Source of the DNA: an uncultured Clostridia bacterium
GTDB lineage: Bacteria; Bacillota; Clostridia; TANB77; CAG-508
Direction of reading: 5' to 3'
Length of the DNA stretch: 15,176 nucleotides
NCBI GenBank assembly: GCA_947624925.1
Contig: CANQMG010000032.1
Coordinates: 1-15,176 of the forward strand
The number at the start of each line of letters is the position of its first letter. Within the stretch, counting starts at the first letter, position 1. Shown here one piece after another: positions 1 to 7,929 of the stretch. The notes beneath the pieces are model-generated. The model was not told the origin of the DNA. It saw nothing but the letters and a program-made list of their open reading frames with translations, and searched no databases. Both the position numbers and the translations under genes were made by a program.

Positions 1-272
1 ACTGTTTTTTGTGTTGGATAAAGAATATCTATAACTCTTTTATGTGTTCTCATTTCAAATTGTTCTCTTGAATCTTTATGTTTATGAGGACTACGTAAAA
101 TTGTTATAATTTCCTTTTGTGTTGGTAGTGGTATAGGACCTGATACTTTTGCACCTGTTCTTTTAGCAGTATCTACTATTTTTTCAGCAGACTGATCTAA
201 AACTACATGGTCATAAGCTTTTAGTCTTATTCTTATTTTTTCGCTTGCTACCACATTGTTTGTTTTTGCCAT
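1..272 (-). CDS. rpsJ: 30S ribosomal protein S10 (C-terminus cut by window edge)
   Basis: S10 is a small-subunit head protein and, as NusE, also a partner of NusB/NusG in antitermination. The minus strand reads MAKTNNVVASEKIRIRLKAY and continues with typical S10 blocks: YDHVVLDQSAEKIVDTAKRTG, GPIPLPT, RSPHKHKDSREQFEMRTHKR and ILYPTQKT. About 90 codons are present. The family is usually a little over 100 residues, so only the last dozen or so fall outside the window. The ATG at 272-270 follows a strong AAGGAGGG site (279-286), 6 to 7 bases upstream. rpsJ is normally the first gene of the S10 ribosomal protein operon, which fits the promoter and long leader seen just upstream. Identification is by direct reading and is secure. 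Confidence 0.97.
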   Translation of the reverse strand, partial: MAKTNNVVASEKIRIRLKAYDHVVLDQSAEKIVDTAKRTGAKVSGPIPLPTQKEIITILRSPHKHKDSREQFEMRTHKRVIDILYPTQKT

Positions 273-551
273 ATTTTTCCCTCCTTAAAATAATTTTATT
301 TAGGGATTTCCCCCAGATGACCTTATTTTCAATAAGTTATTATTTAACCTTCTATGGCAAATTAACGCACCCTGGTGTTTCTTTATTAACCTCTTTTAAA
401 TCCCAAGTTTGTATGAATTTTCTTGGGATAAGTGCATAAATTTTATAACTTATCGCCCGGTCTAAGCCAAGACATACTCTGTAAGAGTTCCCTACATTGC
501 AACTATCCGTAGCAATGTAGCCACATCTTACTTCATCGCAAATCTACATAC
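273..551 (-). promoter_or_regulatory. Long structured 5' leader of rpsJ
   Basis: About 280 nt separate the predicted transcription start (near 551) from the rpsJ ATG. The leader is rich in inverted repeats. A two-part stem pairs 481-486 with 526-531 (GTAAGA/TCTTAC), and inside it 492-500 pairs with 512-520 (9 bp, CTACATTGC/GCAATGTAG). A second stem pairs 400-407 with 422-429 (8 bp). A short hairpin pairs 322-327 with 331-336. No convincing reading frame or U-rich intrinsic terminator is visible in it. Autogenous control of S10 operons through the mRNA leader is known in other bacteria; I do not recognise this leader as a named class. A control role is inferred from length and structure. Confidence 0.6.
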
Positions 552-557
552 CAATCT

Positions 558-586
558 ATTATATAACCCTTACAGCCGTATGTCAA
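558..586 (-). promoter_or_regulatory. Consensus sigma-A promoter of the rpsJ operon
   Basis: On the minus strand a perfect TTGACA (581-586) is separated by exactly 17 bases from a perfect TATAAT (558-563). The predicted start is near 551. AT-rich sequence upstream (590-660) could act as an UP element. A 12/12 match at optimal spacing fits a highly expressed ribosomal protein operon. Confidence 0.9.
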
Positions 587-660
587 TAGTTTGAAAGAAT
601 TTTTTTGAAATTTAAATTATCTGATTTAAATTTATTTGATAATTTGTTTAGAATTTAAAT

Positions 661-880
661 TTTATAATTTATATAATTAGGGTAATTTCTCTGGAGATTG
701 GGCAAGCACAAGACTTGCCCCTACGTATGTTTTAACGTTTTTATGTGTTTTAATGAAAATATTTATTTTTTTATGATTTATACAATTAGGGTAATTTCTC
801 TGGAGATTGGGCAAGCACAAGACTTGCCCCTACGTATGTTTTAACGTTTTTTATGTGTTTTAATAGAAATATTTATTTTT
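661..880. repeat. Two tandem ~109-bp repeats, each with a palindrome
   Basis: Unit 1 (661-769) and unit 2 (770-880) are nearly identical. They differ by a few substitutions near the ends and one extra T in a T-run. Each carries GGGCAAG-N7-CTTGCCC (700-706/714-720 and 809-815/823-829) followed by CTACGTATG. Sequence resembling the start of a third unit continues into the end of the helicase gene (about 881-896). The unit lies between the 3' end of the SNF2 gene and the rpsJ promoter. It contains no gene. It looks like a REP/MITE-type intergenic element that has been tandemly duplicated. Confidence 0.85.
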
Positions 881-896
881 ATTATTTTAGACAATT

Positions 897-3512
897 TTAT
901 TCAAACAATCTTAATATGTCTTCTTTAGATAGTTTACTTATAAATTTCGTATCTGTACTTAACATATTATCTATTAATTCTTCTTTTCTTTTTTGCACTT
1001 CATATATCTTTTCTTCTATTGAGTTTTTAGTTATTAGCTTATACACTTGTACCTTCTTTTTTTGACCAATTCTATGTGTTCTATCTGTTGCTTGATTTTC
1101 TACTGATATATTCCACCATGGGTCATAATGTATTACCATATCTGCACTTGTTAAGTTTATTCCAGTTCCACCTGCTTTTAATGATATTAAAAATAGTTTT
1201 ACATCATCGTTTTTATTAAAATTATCTACCAAATTTATTCTATCATCTAATTTTGTTTGACCTGTTAATTTATAATAATTAATATTATCCTTTTTTAACT
1301 CTTTTTCTATTATATCAAGCATTGATGTATACCCTGAAAACAATAAAATTTTGTGTCCACTACTTATTCCATCCTTTATAATTTCAATGCACTGGCTAAG
1401 CTTTCCACTATCATCTTTATAGTTGTCTAAAAATAATGCAGGATGACAACAGATTTGCCTTAATCTAGTAAGCAATGCTAAAATCTTTATTCTACTTTTA
1501 TTAAATCCATTTTCTTCTATTTCGTCTATTATTTCATTTTTAGCTTGTGCTAGATAGTACATATATACATTTGATTGCTCTTTTGTCATTTCATTATTAA
1601 GAATTGTAACTGTTTTTTCTGGAAGTTCTTTTAAAACTTCATTTTTTGTTCTTCTAAGTATAAATGGCTCTATAAGCATTTTTAGTCTGTCCATCACTTC
1701 TTTATTATTTTCTTTTACTATTGGTATTTCAAATTCTCTTTTAAACTTTTTATACGAATATAAATAACCTGGCATAATATAATCAAATATTGACCACAAT
1801 TCTGCAAGTGAATTTTCTATTGGAGTTCCTGTTAATGCGTATCTTGTTTCGGCATTTATATCTTTTATCGCTCTTGCATTTTTTGTATTATTATTTTTTA
1901 TATACTGAGCTTCATCTGCTATTATATATTTAAATTTATAATCTAAATTTCTATATAATTGTATATCTCTTTTTAATAAATCATAAGACGTTATAACTAA
2001 ATCATATTTTTTTATTTCTTGAATTTGTTTTTCTCTTTCTTCTAGGCTACCTTTTATTATTAATGTGTTTAAAGTTGGTGAAAACTTTTCTATTTCATTC
2101 TTCCAGTTTAATGCTAATGAACTTGGAGCTATAACAATAGATGCCTTCTTGTTTTTTATATATTTATTTTCTTTATAAGCAACTAATAATGATAATATTT
2201 GAATAGTTTTTCCAAGTCCCATATCATCTGCTAGTATTCCACCAAAATTATAATTATCTATATTTTTTAACCACTTATACCCTATTTTTTGATAAAACCT
2301 AAGTACATTTTCTAAACTTTCTGGTATTAAATCTATATTTTCATTATCTTTATCTAAGTTGTTAACCAATTCATCAAATTCTTCATTATAATTAAATTTT
2401 ATATCTTTTGTTCTTTTTATAATTTTATCTAGATATATACTTCTATTAATAGGAATGTATACATGATTATTTACAATATCCTTATAACTAAAGTCTCCTC
2501 CTATCATAATATCATTTAAAAATTCTATATCTTTGTTATTTTCTAAATCAATAAAACGTCCATCTTTTAGCCTATGATATTTCTTTTTTATTTTATACTT
2601 TTTTATAATTTCTTTTAATTCTTCAGAACTAAAATCAATATATGATAAATCCAAATCTAATAAATTATTATTTAATTTTACACCTATAGAAACAGTTTTT
2701 TGATATTTTACCTGTTTTTTGCTAAAATTTTCTGTAACAAATATTTCAAATTCATCTGAATATTTCTGAAAATTTTTATTTAAGAAATTATATATTTTAT
2801 CTTCATCAGTAAGTATAAAATTTTTATTTGTATATAGCATAAAACCAGATTTTCTAAGTAGCTCTAGTTTTCTTGCTTCAAGAACTATATCTCTATTTGG
2901 TATTGTTTTATTATTTTCTAATGGATTAAATTCCATATCTTTATATACAAATTTTATTTCAGCTAATATATTACCTTGTTCATCAAAATCTAAGTATAAT
3001 TTACTTGTTAATTTATATGATTTATATTTTTCTAATTCTTCTAAGTTAGTATTTTCAAATATTACATTATCTTTTATTTTTGGATATACTAAAGAAAAAA
3101 ACATTGGTATTTGACTATTGCAAAAGATAATTTTATTTTTCAAATTTAGCTTAAAAACTTTAAGTATTCCTATAAATTTCTCTGTAAATTCTTTACTTAA
3201 TTTATATATCACATTTTCTTGTAATAGATAAATAGCCTTTTCAAATTCATATAGTTCATATTTATATAAATTTGTACTGAACTCATATTCATCATCTTGT
3301 ATTTTTCTTATGGTAAACTTAACTTCTGGCTGTCCATTTATAAAATTAGCAACTTTTTTTTCATTCTTATTTATAATTATTTGAATATTTTGGCCTTCAA
3401 AAATTAAATTGGCTTTTGTAATATTTATATCATTAAAACTGTTTTCGTTATTAAATTCCTCGTTATATAAATTATTTAAAATTTCTCTAAAATCATTATA
3501 TTTATATTGCAA
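897..3512 (-). CDS. SNF2-family DEAD/DEAH-box helicase (Swi2/Snf2 ATPase)
   Basis: This is an 871-residue ATP-dependent double-stranded DNA translocase of the bacterial SNF2 type. Residues 1 to about 400 form the variable N-terminal part, probably the bacterial SNF2-associated region. The ATPase core follows: motif I GGILADDMGLGKT (around 433), motif II DEAQ (around 533), motif III ALTGTPIEN, then the C-terminal RecA lobe with LFSGYTSMLDII, GGTGINLTSADMVIHYDPWW (around 799) and QATDRTHRIGQ (around 812). All catalytic motifs are intact. No N-terminal SWIM zinc finger (CxCxnCxH) is present; longer clostridial relatives often carry one. The only in-frame start after the upstream stop is TTG at 3512, preceded by GGAG at 7-base spacing. 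It has its own promoter and appears monocistronic. Its cellular role is not established; related proteins are assigned to transcription or DNA repair. Confidence 0.93.
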   Translation of the reverse strand: MQYKYNDFREILNNLYNEEFNNENSFNDINITKANLIFEGQNIQIIINKNEKKVANFINGQPEVKFTIRKIQDDEYEFSTNLYKYELYEFEKAIYLLQENVIYKLSKEFTEKFIGILKVFKLNLKNKIIFCNSQIPMFFSLVYPKIKDNVIFENTNLEELEKYKSYKLTSKLYLDFDEQGNILAEIKFVYKDMEFNPLENNKTIPNRDIVLEARKLELLRKSGFMLYTNKNFILTDEDKIYNFLNKNFQKYSDEFEIFVTENFSKKQVKYQKTVSIGVKLNNNLLDLDLSYIDFSSEELKEIIKKYKIKKKYHRLKDGRFIDLENNKDIEFLNDIMIGGDFSYKDIVNNHVYIPINRSIYLDKIIKRTKDIKFNYNEEFDELVNNLDKDNENIDLIPESLENVLRFYQKIGYKWLKNIDNYNFGGILADDMGLGKTIQILSLLVAYKENKYIKNKKASIVIAPSSLALNWKNEIEKFSPTLNTLIIKGSLEEREKQIQEIKKYDLVITSYDLLKRDIQLYRNLDYKFKYIIADEAQYIKNNNTKNARAIKDINAETRYALTGTPIENSLAELWSIFDYIMPGYLYSYKKFKREFEIPIVKENNKEVMDRLKMLIEPFILRRTKNEVLKELPEKTVTILNNEMTKEQSNVYMYYLAQAKNEIIDEIEENGFNKSRIKILALLTRLRQICCHPALFLDNYKDDSGKLSQCIEIIKDGISSGHKILLFSGYTSMLDIIEKELKKDNINYYKLTGQTKLDDRINLVDNFNKNDDVKLFLISLKAGGTGINLTSADMVIHYDPWWNISVENQATDRTHRIGQKKKVQVYKLITKNSIEEKIYEVQKRKEELIDNMLSTDTKFISKLSKEDILRLFE

Positions 3513-3546
3513 CTTTTTTCTCCATTTCTCTTTTAATTAATTATTA

Positions 3547-3575
3547 ATTATACAATATTTTTATTAAAATTTCAA
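3547..3575 (-). promoter_or_regulatory. Promoter of the SNF2 helicase gene
   Basis: The minus strand has TTGAAA (570-575 of the 3000s, i.e. 3570-3575), a 17-base spacer and a perfect TATAAT (3547-3552). The predicted start is near 3540, giving a leader of about 28 nt before the TTG codon. Confidence 0.8.
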
Positions 3576-3607
3576 CACAACTTTTAGAAAAGTTCTATAA
3601 TTTTCAG

Positions 3608-3640
3608 TTCAAAATAGGAACATATTTTAATATGTTCCTA
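3608..3640 (-). terminator. Terminator after the S41 peptidase gene
   Basis: A perfect 10-bp stem (3615-3624 with 3631-3640, TAGGAACATA/TATGTTCCTA) with a 6-base loop is followed on the minus strand by TTTT. It lies about 60 bases after the S41 peptidase stop and would end the ftsEX operon transcript. The T-run is short, so termination may be partial. Confidence 0.65.
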
Positions 3641-3703
3641 TAACTTACTTTTTTAATTAAATTAATTTAATTTTTCTTGAGATATTGTATTCATTTTATT
3701 GTT

Positions 3704-4915
3704 TTATTTAAAAAATTCTATTGCTTTTTTTAATTGTGTATCATCTTTTTCATCTACTACCATTATATTTTTTACTGTTTCAGGCAAACTTACCTTTATA
3801 TCTGGTTCAATTCCTACTTTATTTATTTTATCTCTATTAGGAGTGTAATATTCATTTGTTGTTATTTTTATACCACTACCATCTGATAATGTGATAAGTT
3901 TTTGTATAACTCCCTTTCCAAAACTCTTTTCTCCAATTATTGTTGCCTTTTTATTATCTTTAAGCGCTGATGTTAATATTTCTGATGCACTAGCTGTATT
4001 TTCGTTTATTAAAACAACTATTGGAACATCAATTATTGGATCCTGCTTAGATTTTGAAATTTCTTCTTCTCCATTTTTATCTGCCGTAATTAAGGTTGTA
4101 GAATCCTTATCTACTATTAAATCTGCTATACCTAAGGCTTCGTCTACAATTCCTCCACCATTATTTCTCAAATCTATTATTAACCCTTCTATATTCTTTT
4201 CTTTTAATTCTTTATACTTCTCTTCAAATTCCTTACTGCAATCTTCATCAAATGAACTAAAACTTATATATCCAATTTTATTTTCATATATTTTAGACTC
4301 TATAGGATTTATTTTTACATTTTCTCTTTTTACTGTAAAATTTAAAACTTGATCCGTATTTCTTATTATTTCTAGTTCTACGGTTGAGCCTTCTTCTCCT
4401 TTTATTTTAGATGCTACCTCACTCATTTGATCACCAGTATAACTTACACCATCTACTTTTGATATAATATCTCCAGGTAAAATTCCTGCATTATATGCAG
4501 GTGAGCCTTCAATAGGTGATATTATAAGTATTGTATTATTTACAGTATCTTGTGTCATATATATACCTATTCCTACAAAGTTTCCTGTAGTTTCTATTTC
4601 AAATTCTTCCATTTCTTCTTTTGTAAAATATTCTGTATAAGGATCATCTAAAGCAGATATATAGCCTTTTATAGCACCTTCATATAATTTATCTTCATTT
4701 ACTTCGCCTATAAATCTATCGTCTATTATTTTTCTCAAATAATTAATTGTTAATGTCATTTTTGGATCACTTTCATTAGAAATAAATAATCCCTTACCAT
4801 ATTCATCTTTTATAATGTTATAAAAAATGACCCCAGATATAATAAAAGTAACTATAACAACAACAATTGTAAGCATGATTGCTCTATATATGTTATTTTT
4901 TTTACTTTCTTCCAT
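3704..4915 (-). CDS. ctpB: Carboxyl-terminal processing serine protease, S41 family (CtpB-like)
   Basis: This is a 403-residue membrane-anchored, PDZ-gated protease facing the cell exterior. Residues about 11-35 form a single hydrophobic N-terminal anchor. The segment DDPYTEYF (around 90) precedes a PDZ domain (about 100-190). The S41 core contains LIIDLRNNGGG, the nucleophile Ser309 in NTASASEI, and Lys334 and Gln338 in SFGKGVIQ. The Ser-Lys-Gln spacing (25 and 4) is that of active CtpA/CtpB enzymes. The C-terminus ends soon after the core, without a peptidoglycan-binding domain. ATG at 4915 has a GGGAGG site five bases upstream. It is the last gene of an ftsE-ftsX-M23-ctp run, so a role in processing cell-envelope or division factors is likely. 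Family members in Bacillus cleave SpoIVFA during sporulation; the substrate here is unknown. The symbol is by similarity. Confidence 0.92.
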   Translation of the reverse strand: MEESKKNNIYRAIMLTIVVVIVTFIISGVIFYNIIKDEYGKGLFISNESDPKMTLTINYLRKIIDDRFIGEVNEDKLYEGAIKGYISALDDPYTEYFTKEEMEEFEIETTGNFVGIGIYMTQDTVNNTILIISPIEGSPAYNAGILPGDIISKVDGVSYTGDQMSEVASKIKGEEGSTVELEIIRNTDQVLNFTVKRENVKINPIESKIYENKIGYISFSSFDEDCSKEFEEKYKELKEKNIEGLIIDLRNNGGGIVDEALGIADLIVDKDSTTLITADKNGEEEISKSKQDPIIDVPIVVLINENTASASEILTSALKDNKKATIIGEKSFGKGVIQKLITLSDGSGIKITTNEYYTPNRDKINKVGIEPDIKVSLPETVKNIMVVDEKDDTQLKKAIEFFK

Positions 4916-4931
4916 TTTTCCTCCCTTTATC

Positions 4932-4962
4932 AGATAAAATAGGGTATAAATTTATATACCCT
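4932..4962 (-). terminator. Hairpin between the M23 and S41 peptidase genes
   Basis: An 8-bp perfect stem (4941-4948 with 4955-4962, AGGGTATA/TATACCCT) lies in the 61-base gap and is followed on the minus strand by ATTTTATC. It may be a weak terminator that lowers expression of the downstream protease gene, or an RNA-processing/stability hairpin. No strong T-run is present. Confidence 0.45.
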
Positions 4963-4976
4963 ATATTTATATTCAT

Positions 4977-6137
4977 TTATTTTGAAACATATGAACGTGG
5001 ATCTTTTAAAGCTCCTCCTTCTTGCACTTCGAAGTGTAAGTGTGGACCTGTTACATTTCCTGTAGCGCCAACATATGCTATAACTTGTCCAGCTGAAACC
5101 TTTTGTCCAACCTTTACATTTAATGCATTGCAATGTGCATATACTGTATATAAACTTCCTCCATGATATAAAGTTATATATTTACCATAACTAGAAACGT
5201 ATGGATTTGTTTGGGCTTTTACAACAACTCCATCTCCTGCTGCAATAATGTTTGTCCCAACAGATGCAGGAATATCCAATCCTCTGTGAAAGTCTGACAC
5301 AGTAACCCCATGAATTTTATATGTTCTATTTCCAAAGCCTGATGATAGTGTTGTGTGTCCTGGAAGAGGCCAAAGTAGTTTTCCACCTGTATACTGTACA
5401 TTAGAAGAACCAGAATTATTCTTTTGGAAATTTGCTATTTCTTGTGATATTTTTCTTTGATCTTCTTCATATTGATCTAATTTTTTTTGTATCTCTTTTT
5501 CTTGTTCTGATAAATCTTCATAGTAGCTATTTTTTTGTGCTTTCTGATTTTTCAATGTTACATTTATTTTATCTGCTTGTGCTTTTTTAACTTTTAAATC
5601 TGCCTTTTTTGTTTCTAATTCACTTTTATTTTCTTCAATTTCTTTTTTCTTTTGTTCTATTGTTTCTAATAATTGTGTATCATTTTCAACCATTTCAGTT
5701 AATATGTAATAATTTGAAACAAATTCTATAATTCCATTAGAATTTAATAATACATCTAAATAAGAAACCGTTCCGTTTTTGTATTGTACAGTAATTCTTT
5801 CTTTAAGGTCTGATTCTTTTTGATTAAATTCTTTTTCAGTTTCTTCTAATTTATTGGTTAAGTCTTTTAACTCTTTATTTAATGATGTTATTTCATCATT
5901 CAAATCATCTAATTCATTTTGATTTTCACTAATAGAAGAATTAAGTTCTTTAATTTGCTTCATCGTTTCTGTCATTTCGCCTTCAACTTGCTCTAATTCA
6001 TCCTTTGCATCATCTATATTATTTTGAATATCATTTTGTTGATTTTTAAGATCTTGCTCAGTTACAGCTAAAGTATACGACATACTTGTAGTTATTATTA
6101 CTATTAAAATTAACATCGAAACACATTTTTTTAACAT
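4977..6137 (-). CDS. Secreted coiled-coil murein endopeptidase, M23/LytM (PcsB/EnvC-like, FtsEX partner)
   Basis: This 386-residue protein has a signal peptide (residues 1 to about 25, hydrophobic core LILIVIITT), a long charged coiled coil (about 27-240, rich in E, K, Q and N) and a C-terminal M23 domain (about 255-386). The zinc and catalytic residues are all present: His284 and Asp288 in FHRGLDIP, His335 in YAHC, and His366/His368 in GPHLHFE. This suggests an active peptidoglycan endopeptidase, unlike E. coli EnvC, whose LytM domain is degenerate and only activates amidases. The gene follows ftsX by 12 bases, and its binding site (AAAGGGG) overlaps the end of ftsX. FtsX normally binds the coiled coil of such a protein and releases its activity during division, so this is the probable effector of the FtsEX pair encoded next to it. 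Confidence 0.9.
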   Translation of the reverse strand: MLKKCVSMLILIVIITTSMSYTLAVTEQDLKNQQNDIQNNIDDAKDELEQVEGEMTETMKQIKELNSSISENQNELDDLNDEITSLNKELKDLTNKLEETEKEFNQKESDLKERITVQYKNGTVSYLDVLLNSNGIIEFVSNYYILTEMVENDTQLLETIEQKKKEIEENKSELETKKADLKVKKAQADKINVTLKNQKAQKNSYYEDLSEQEKEIQKKLDQYEEDQRKISQEIANFQKNNSGSSNVQYTGGKLLWPLPGHTTLSSGFGNRTYKIHGVTVSDFHRGLDIPASVGTNIIAAGDGVVVKAQTNPYVSSYGKYITLYHGGSLYTVYAHCNALNVKVGQKVSAGQVIAYVGATGNVTGPHLHFEVQEGGALKDPRSYVSK

Positions 6138-6149
6138 CTTTCTTCCCCT

Positions 6150-7052
6150 TTATACCTCTAAATATTTTCTCATTGAAATAGAGCTTCCTATTACACCTAT
6201 TCCAATTCCTAATATTAAATATATTATTAAAATTAAATTAAACATATCTCCAAAAGTAACAAATGTAACATTTATTTTTTTCAAGGTTTCCATTGCTAAT
6301 AATTGGTTAGCTGCTAAATTGTATAATCCACCTATAATCACTAGTGAAATCATTGATGAGATAATACCAATAATTATACCTTCTACTATAAATGGCCATC
6401 TAATAAAACTATTTGTAGCACCAACATATTTCATAATAAATATTTCTTTTCTTCTTGCATGTACTGTAAGTTTTATTGTATTTGAAATTATAAATATTGA
6501 GAATATTATTAGTACTATCAAGATTGCACCTGTTATTATTCTAATTATCTTAGCAACATTTATAAGTGCTGTAATTGTTGTATCACTTGCTGTAATATCT
6601 TCAACATAATCTTCCATTTGCAATATTTCCTGTTGAACTTGTTTTGATAATTCTAAGTCTGACAATGTTACTAAAAATGAGTCTGGTAAAAAATTATCAT
6701 CTTGATATGCGTCTAATAAGTATGCTTTCTCACCAAAAGATTCTTTACACTGTTCTAATCCTTCTTCTTTAGATATAAATTTTACTGTATTAACTCCATT
6801 TATTTTTTTAATATTTTCTTCTATTTCTTTATTCTTTTCTTCTGGAATATCGTCTTTTAGAAAAACTCTCATTCCTTGATCTTTTTCTATATTGCTCATT
6901 ATGTGATTAACATTTTCTCCAGCTACAAAAAATATTCCAAACATTATCATAGAAGCACACATTATTATTATTGCAGAAATCGTTGATTTTTTATTTTTAA
7001 ATATATTTCTAAAACCTTCTCCTATTAAATATCCTATAATATTAAATTTCAC
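6150..7052 (-). CDS. ftsX: Cell-division permease-like protein FtsX
   Basis: FtsX is the membrane subunit that transmits ATP hydrolysis by FtsE to peptidoglycan hydrolases outside the cell. The protein shows one N-terminal membrane segment (IIIMCASMIMFGIFFVAG), an extracellular domain of about 110 residues and three C-terminal membrane segments. This is the standard 4-TM FtsX layout. I place the start at the GTG at 7052 (300 residues). It is preceded by an AGGTGGG site at good spacing and overlaps the end of ftsE by 11 bases, typical of translational coupling. The frame stays open upstream to a TTG at 7085 (311 residues), but that start has no clear binding site and would overlap ftsE by 44 bases. 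ftsE lies upstream and the M23 peptidase gene downstream. Confidence 0.93.
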   Translation of the reverse strand: MKFNIIGYLIGEGFRNIFKNKKSTISAIIIMCASMIMFGIFFVAGENVNHIMSNIEKDQGMRVFLKDDIPEEKNKEIEENIKKINGVNTVKFISKEEGLEQCKESFGEKAYLLDAYQDDNFLPDSFLVTLSDLELSKQVQQEILQMEDYVEDITASDTTITALINVAKIIRIITGAILIVLIIFSIFIISNTIKLTVHARRKEIFIMKYVGATNSFIRWPFIVEGIIIGIISSMISLVIIGGLYNLAANQLLAMETLKKINVTFVTFGDMFNLILIIYLILGIGIGVIGSSISMRKYLEV

Positions 7053-7728
7053 CGTTATACCCACCTTTTTTATCATCTCTAACAATATTGCCTTTATCTA
7101 TCTGAATAACTCTTTTTTTCATCTTGTCCACTATATCTTTTGCATGAGTAGCAACTACAACTGTAGTTCCTCTTAAATTAATATCATTTAAAAGATTCAT
7201 TATGTCCCATGCAGTATCAGGATCAAGGTTACCTGTAGGCTCGTCTGCTATCAACATTGATGGATTGTTTACAAGTGCTCTTGCTAAAGCTACTCTTTGC
7301 TGCTCTCCACCTGATAATTCATTAGGATACATTTTAGCTTTTCCACTTAATCCTACTAATGATAATACCATTGGCACTTGTCTTCTAATATGTCTAGGAG
7401 TTGCTTTTACTATGTACATTGCAAATGCAACATTTTCATATACTGTTTTATCTGGTAAAAGTCTAAAATCTTGGAACACAACTCCCATACTTCTACGAAG
7501 ATATGGAACTTTATTTTTTTTCAAAAATGTTGTATCTCTGCCATTTATTATGATTGTTCCTGATGTAGGTTCCTCTTCTTTTAATATCATTTTAATAAGA
7601 GTAGATTTACCAGATCCTGACGTACCAACTAAAAAAGCAAATTCTCCTTTTTCTATTTTAAAATTAGCATTATGTACTGCTTCTGTTCCTGTTCCGTATG
7701 TTTTGCTTACATTTTTAAATTCAATCAT
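7042..7728 (-). CDS. ftsE: Cell-division ATP-binding protein FtsE
   Basis: This 228-residue ABC ATPase forms the cytoplasmic half of the FtsEX complex. Visible motifs are Walker A GTSGSGKST (around 36-44), the Q-loop VFQDFRLLPDKTVYENVAF (around 85-105) with the residues typical of FtsE, the signature LSGGEQQRVALARAL (around 138-152), Walker B MLIADEPTGNLD (around 158-169) and the H-loop VVVATH (around 192-197). All are intact, so the protein should hydrolyse ATP. ATG at 7728 follows AAGGAG at good spacing. It is the first gene of the operon, and its stop overlaps the likely ftsX start. Identification is secure. Confidence 0.97.
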   Translation of the reverse strand: MIEFKNVSKTYGTGTEAVHNANFKIEKGEFAFLVGTSGSGKSTLIKMILKEEEPTSGTIIINGRDTTFLKKNKVPYLRRSMGVVFQDFRLLPDKTVYENVAFAMYIVKATPRHIRRQVPMVLSLVGLSGKAKMYPNELSGGEQQRVALARALVNNPSMLIADEPTGNLDPDTAWDIMNLLNDINLRGTTVVVATHAKDIVDKMKKRVIQIDKGNIVRDDKKGGYNGEI

Positions 7729-7862
7729 ATTATTCTCCTTAGTAATGCTATTATCTTTTTTTACTAAAATATCACTAATATAATAATAACAATAAATTTG
7801 AAGTAATGCAAGAGTTTTTACCTAAAAAACACATAAGTATTTTTTTCCTTTAAATTTTCCCA

Positions 7863-7891
7863 ATTATATCACACTTTTATCAATTTTTAAT
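7863..7891 (-). promoter_or_regulatory. Probable promoter of the ftsEX operon (extended -10)
   Basis: On the minus strand TGATATAAT (perfect TATAAT at 7863-7868 with an upstream TG) forms an extended -10. The -35 region at 17 bases (ATTAAA, 7886-7891) is poor, as is common with extended -10 promoters. The predicted start is near 7856, giving a leader of about 130 nt before ftsE in which I see no clear structure. Confidence 0.55.
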
Positions 7892-7929
7892 ATTATTTAT
7901 AAATACTTATTTTATTTAAGGAGGCCATA

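Noticed and set aside
245..439. 64-codon plus-strand frame in the rpsJ leader
   Set aside because: It overlaps the rpsJ start and leader hairpins and has no binding site.
661..880. CRISPR-like array
   Set aside because: Only two ~109-bp units directly adjacent, without spacers; a tandem repeat, not CRISPR.
3891..4352. 153-codon plus-strand frame inside the S41 protease gene
   Set aside because: It is the antisense shadow of a clearly conserved protease; its composition is that of reversed codons.
4879..5166. Plus-strand frame over the M23 domain
   Set aside because: Antisense to the zinc-binding domain of the M23 peptidase; no independent signals.
7053..7085. Longer FtsX beginning at TTG 7085
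   Set aside because: Poor binding site and a 44-base overlap with ftsE; the GTG at 7052 with AGGTGGG is the better start.
7202..7783. 193-codon plus-strand frame opposite ftsE
   Set aside because: Antisense to all the conserved ABC motifs; no binding site; typical shadow.
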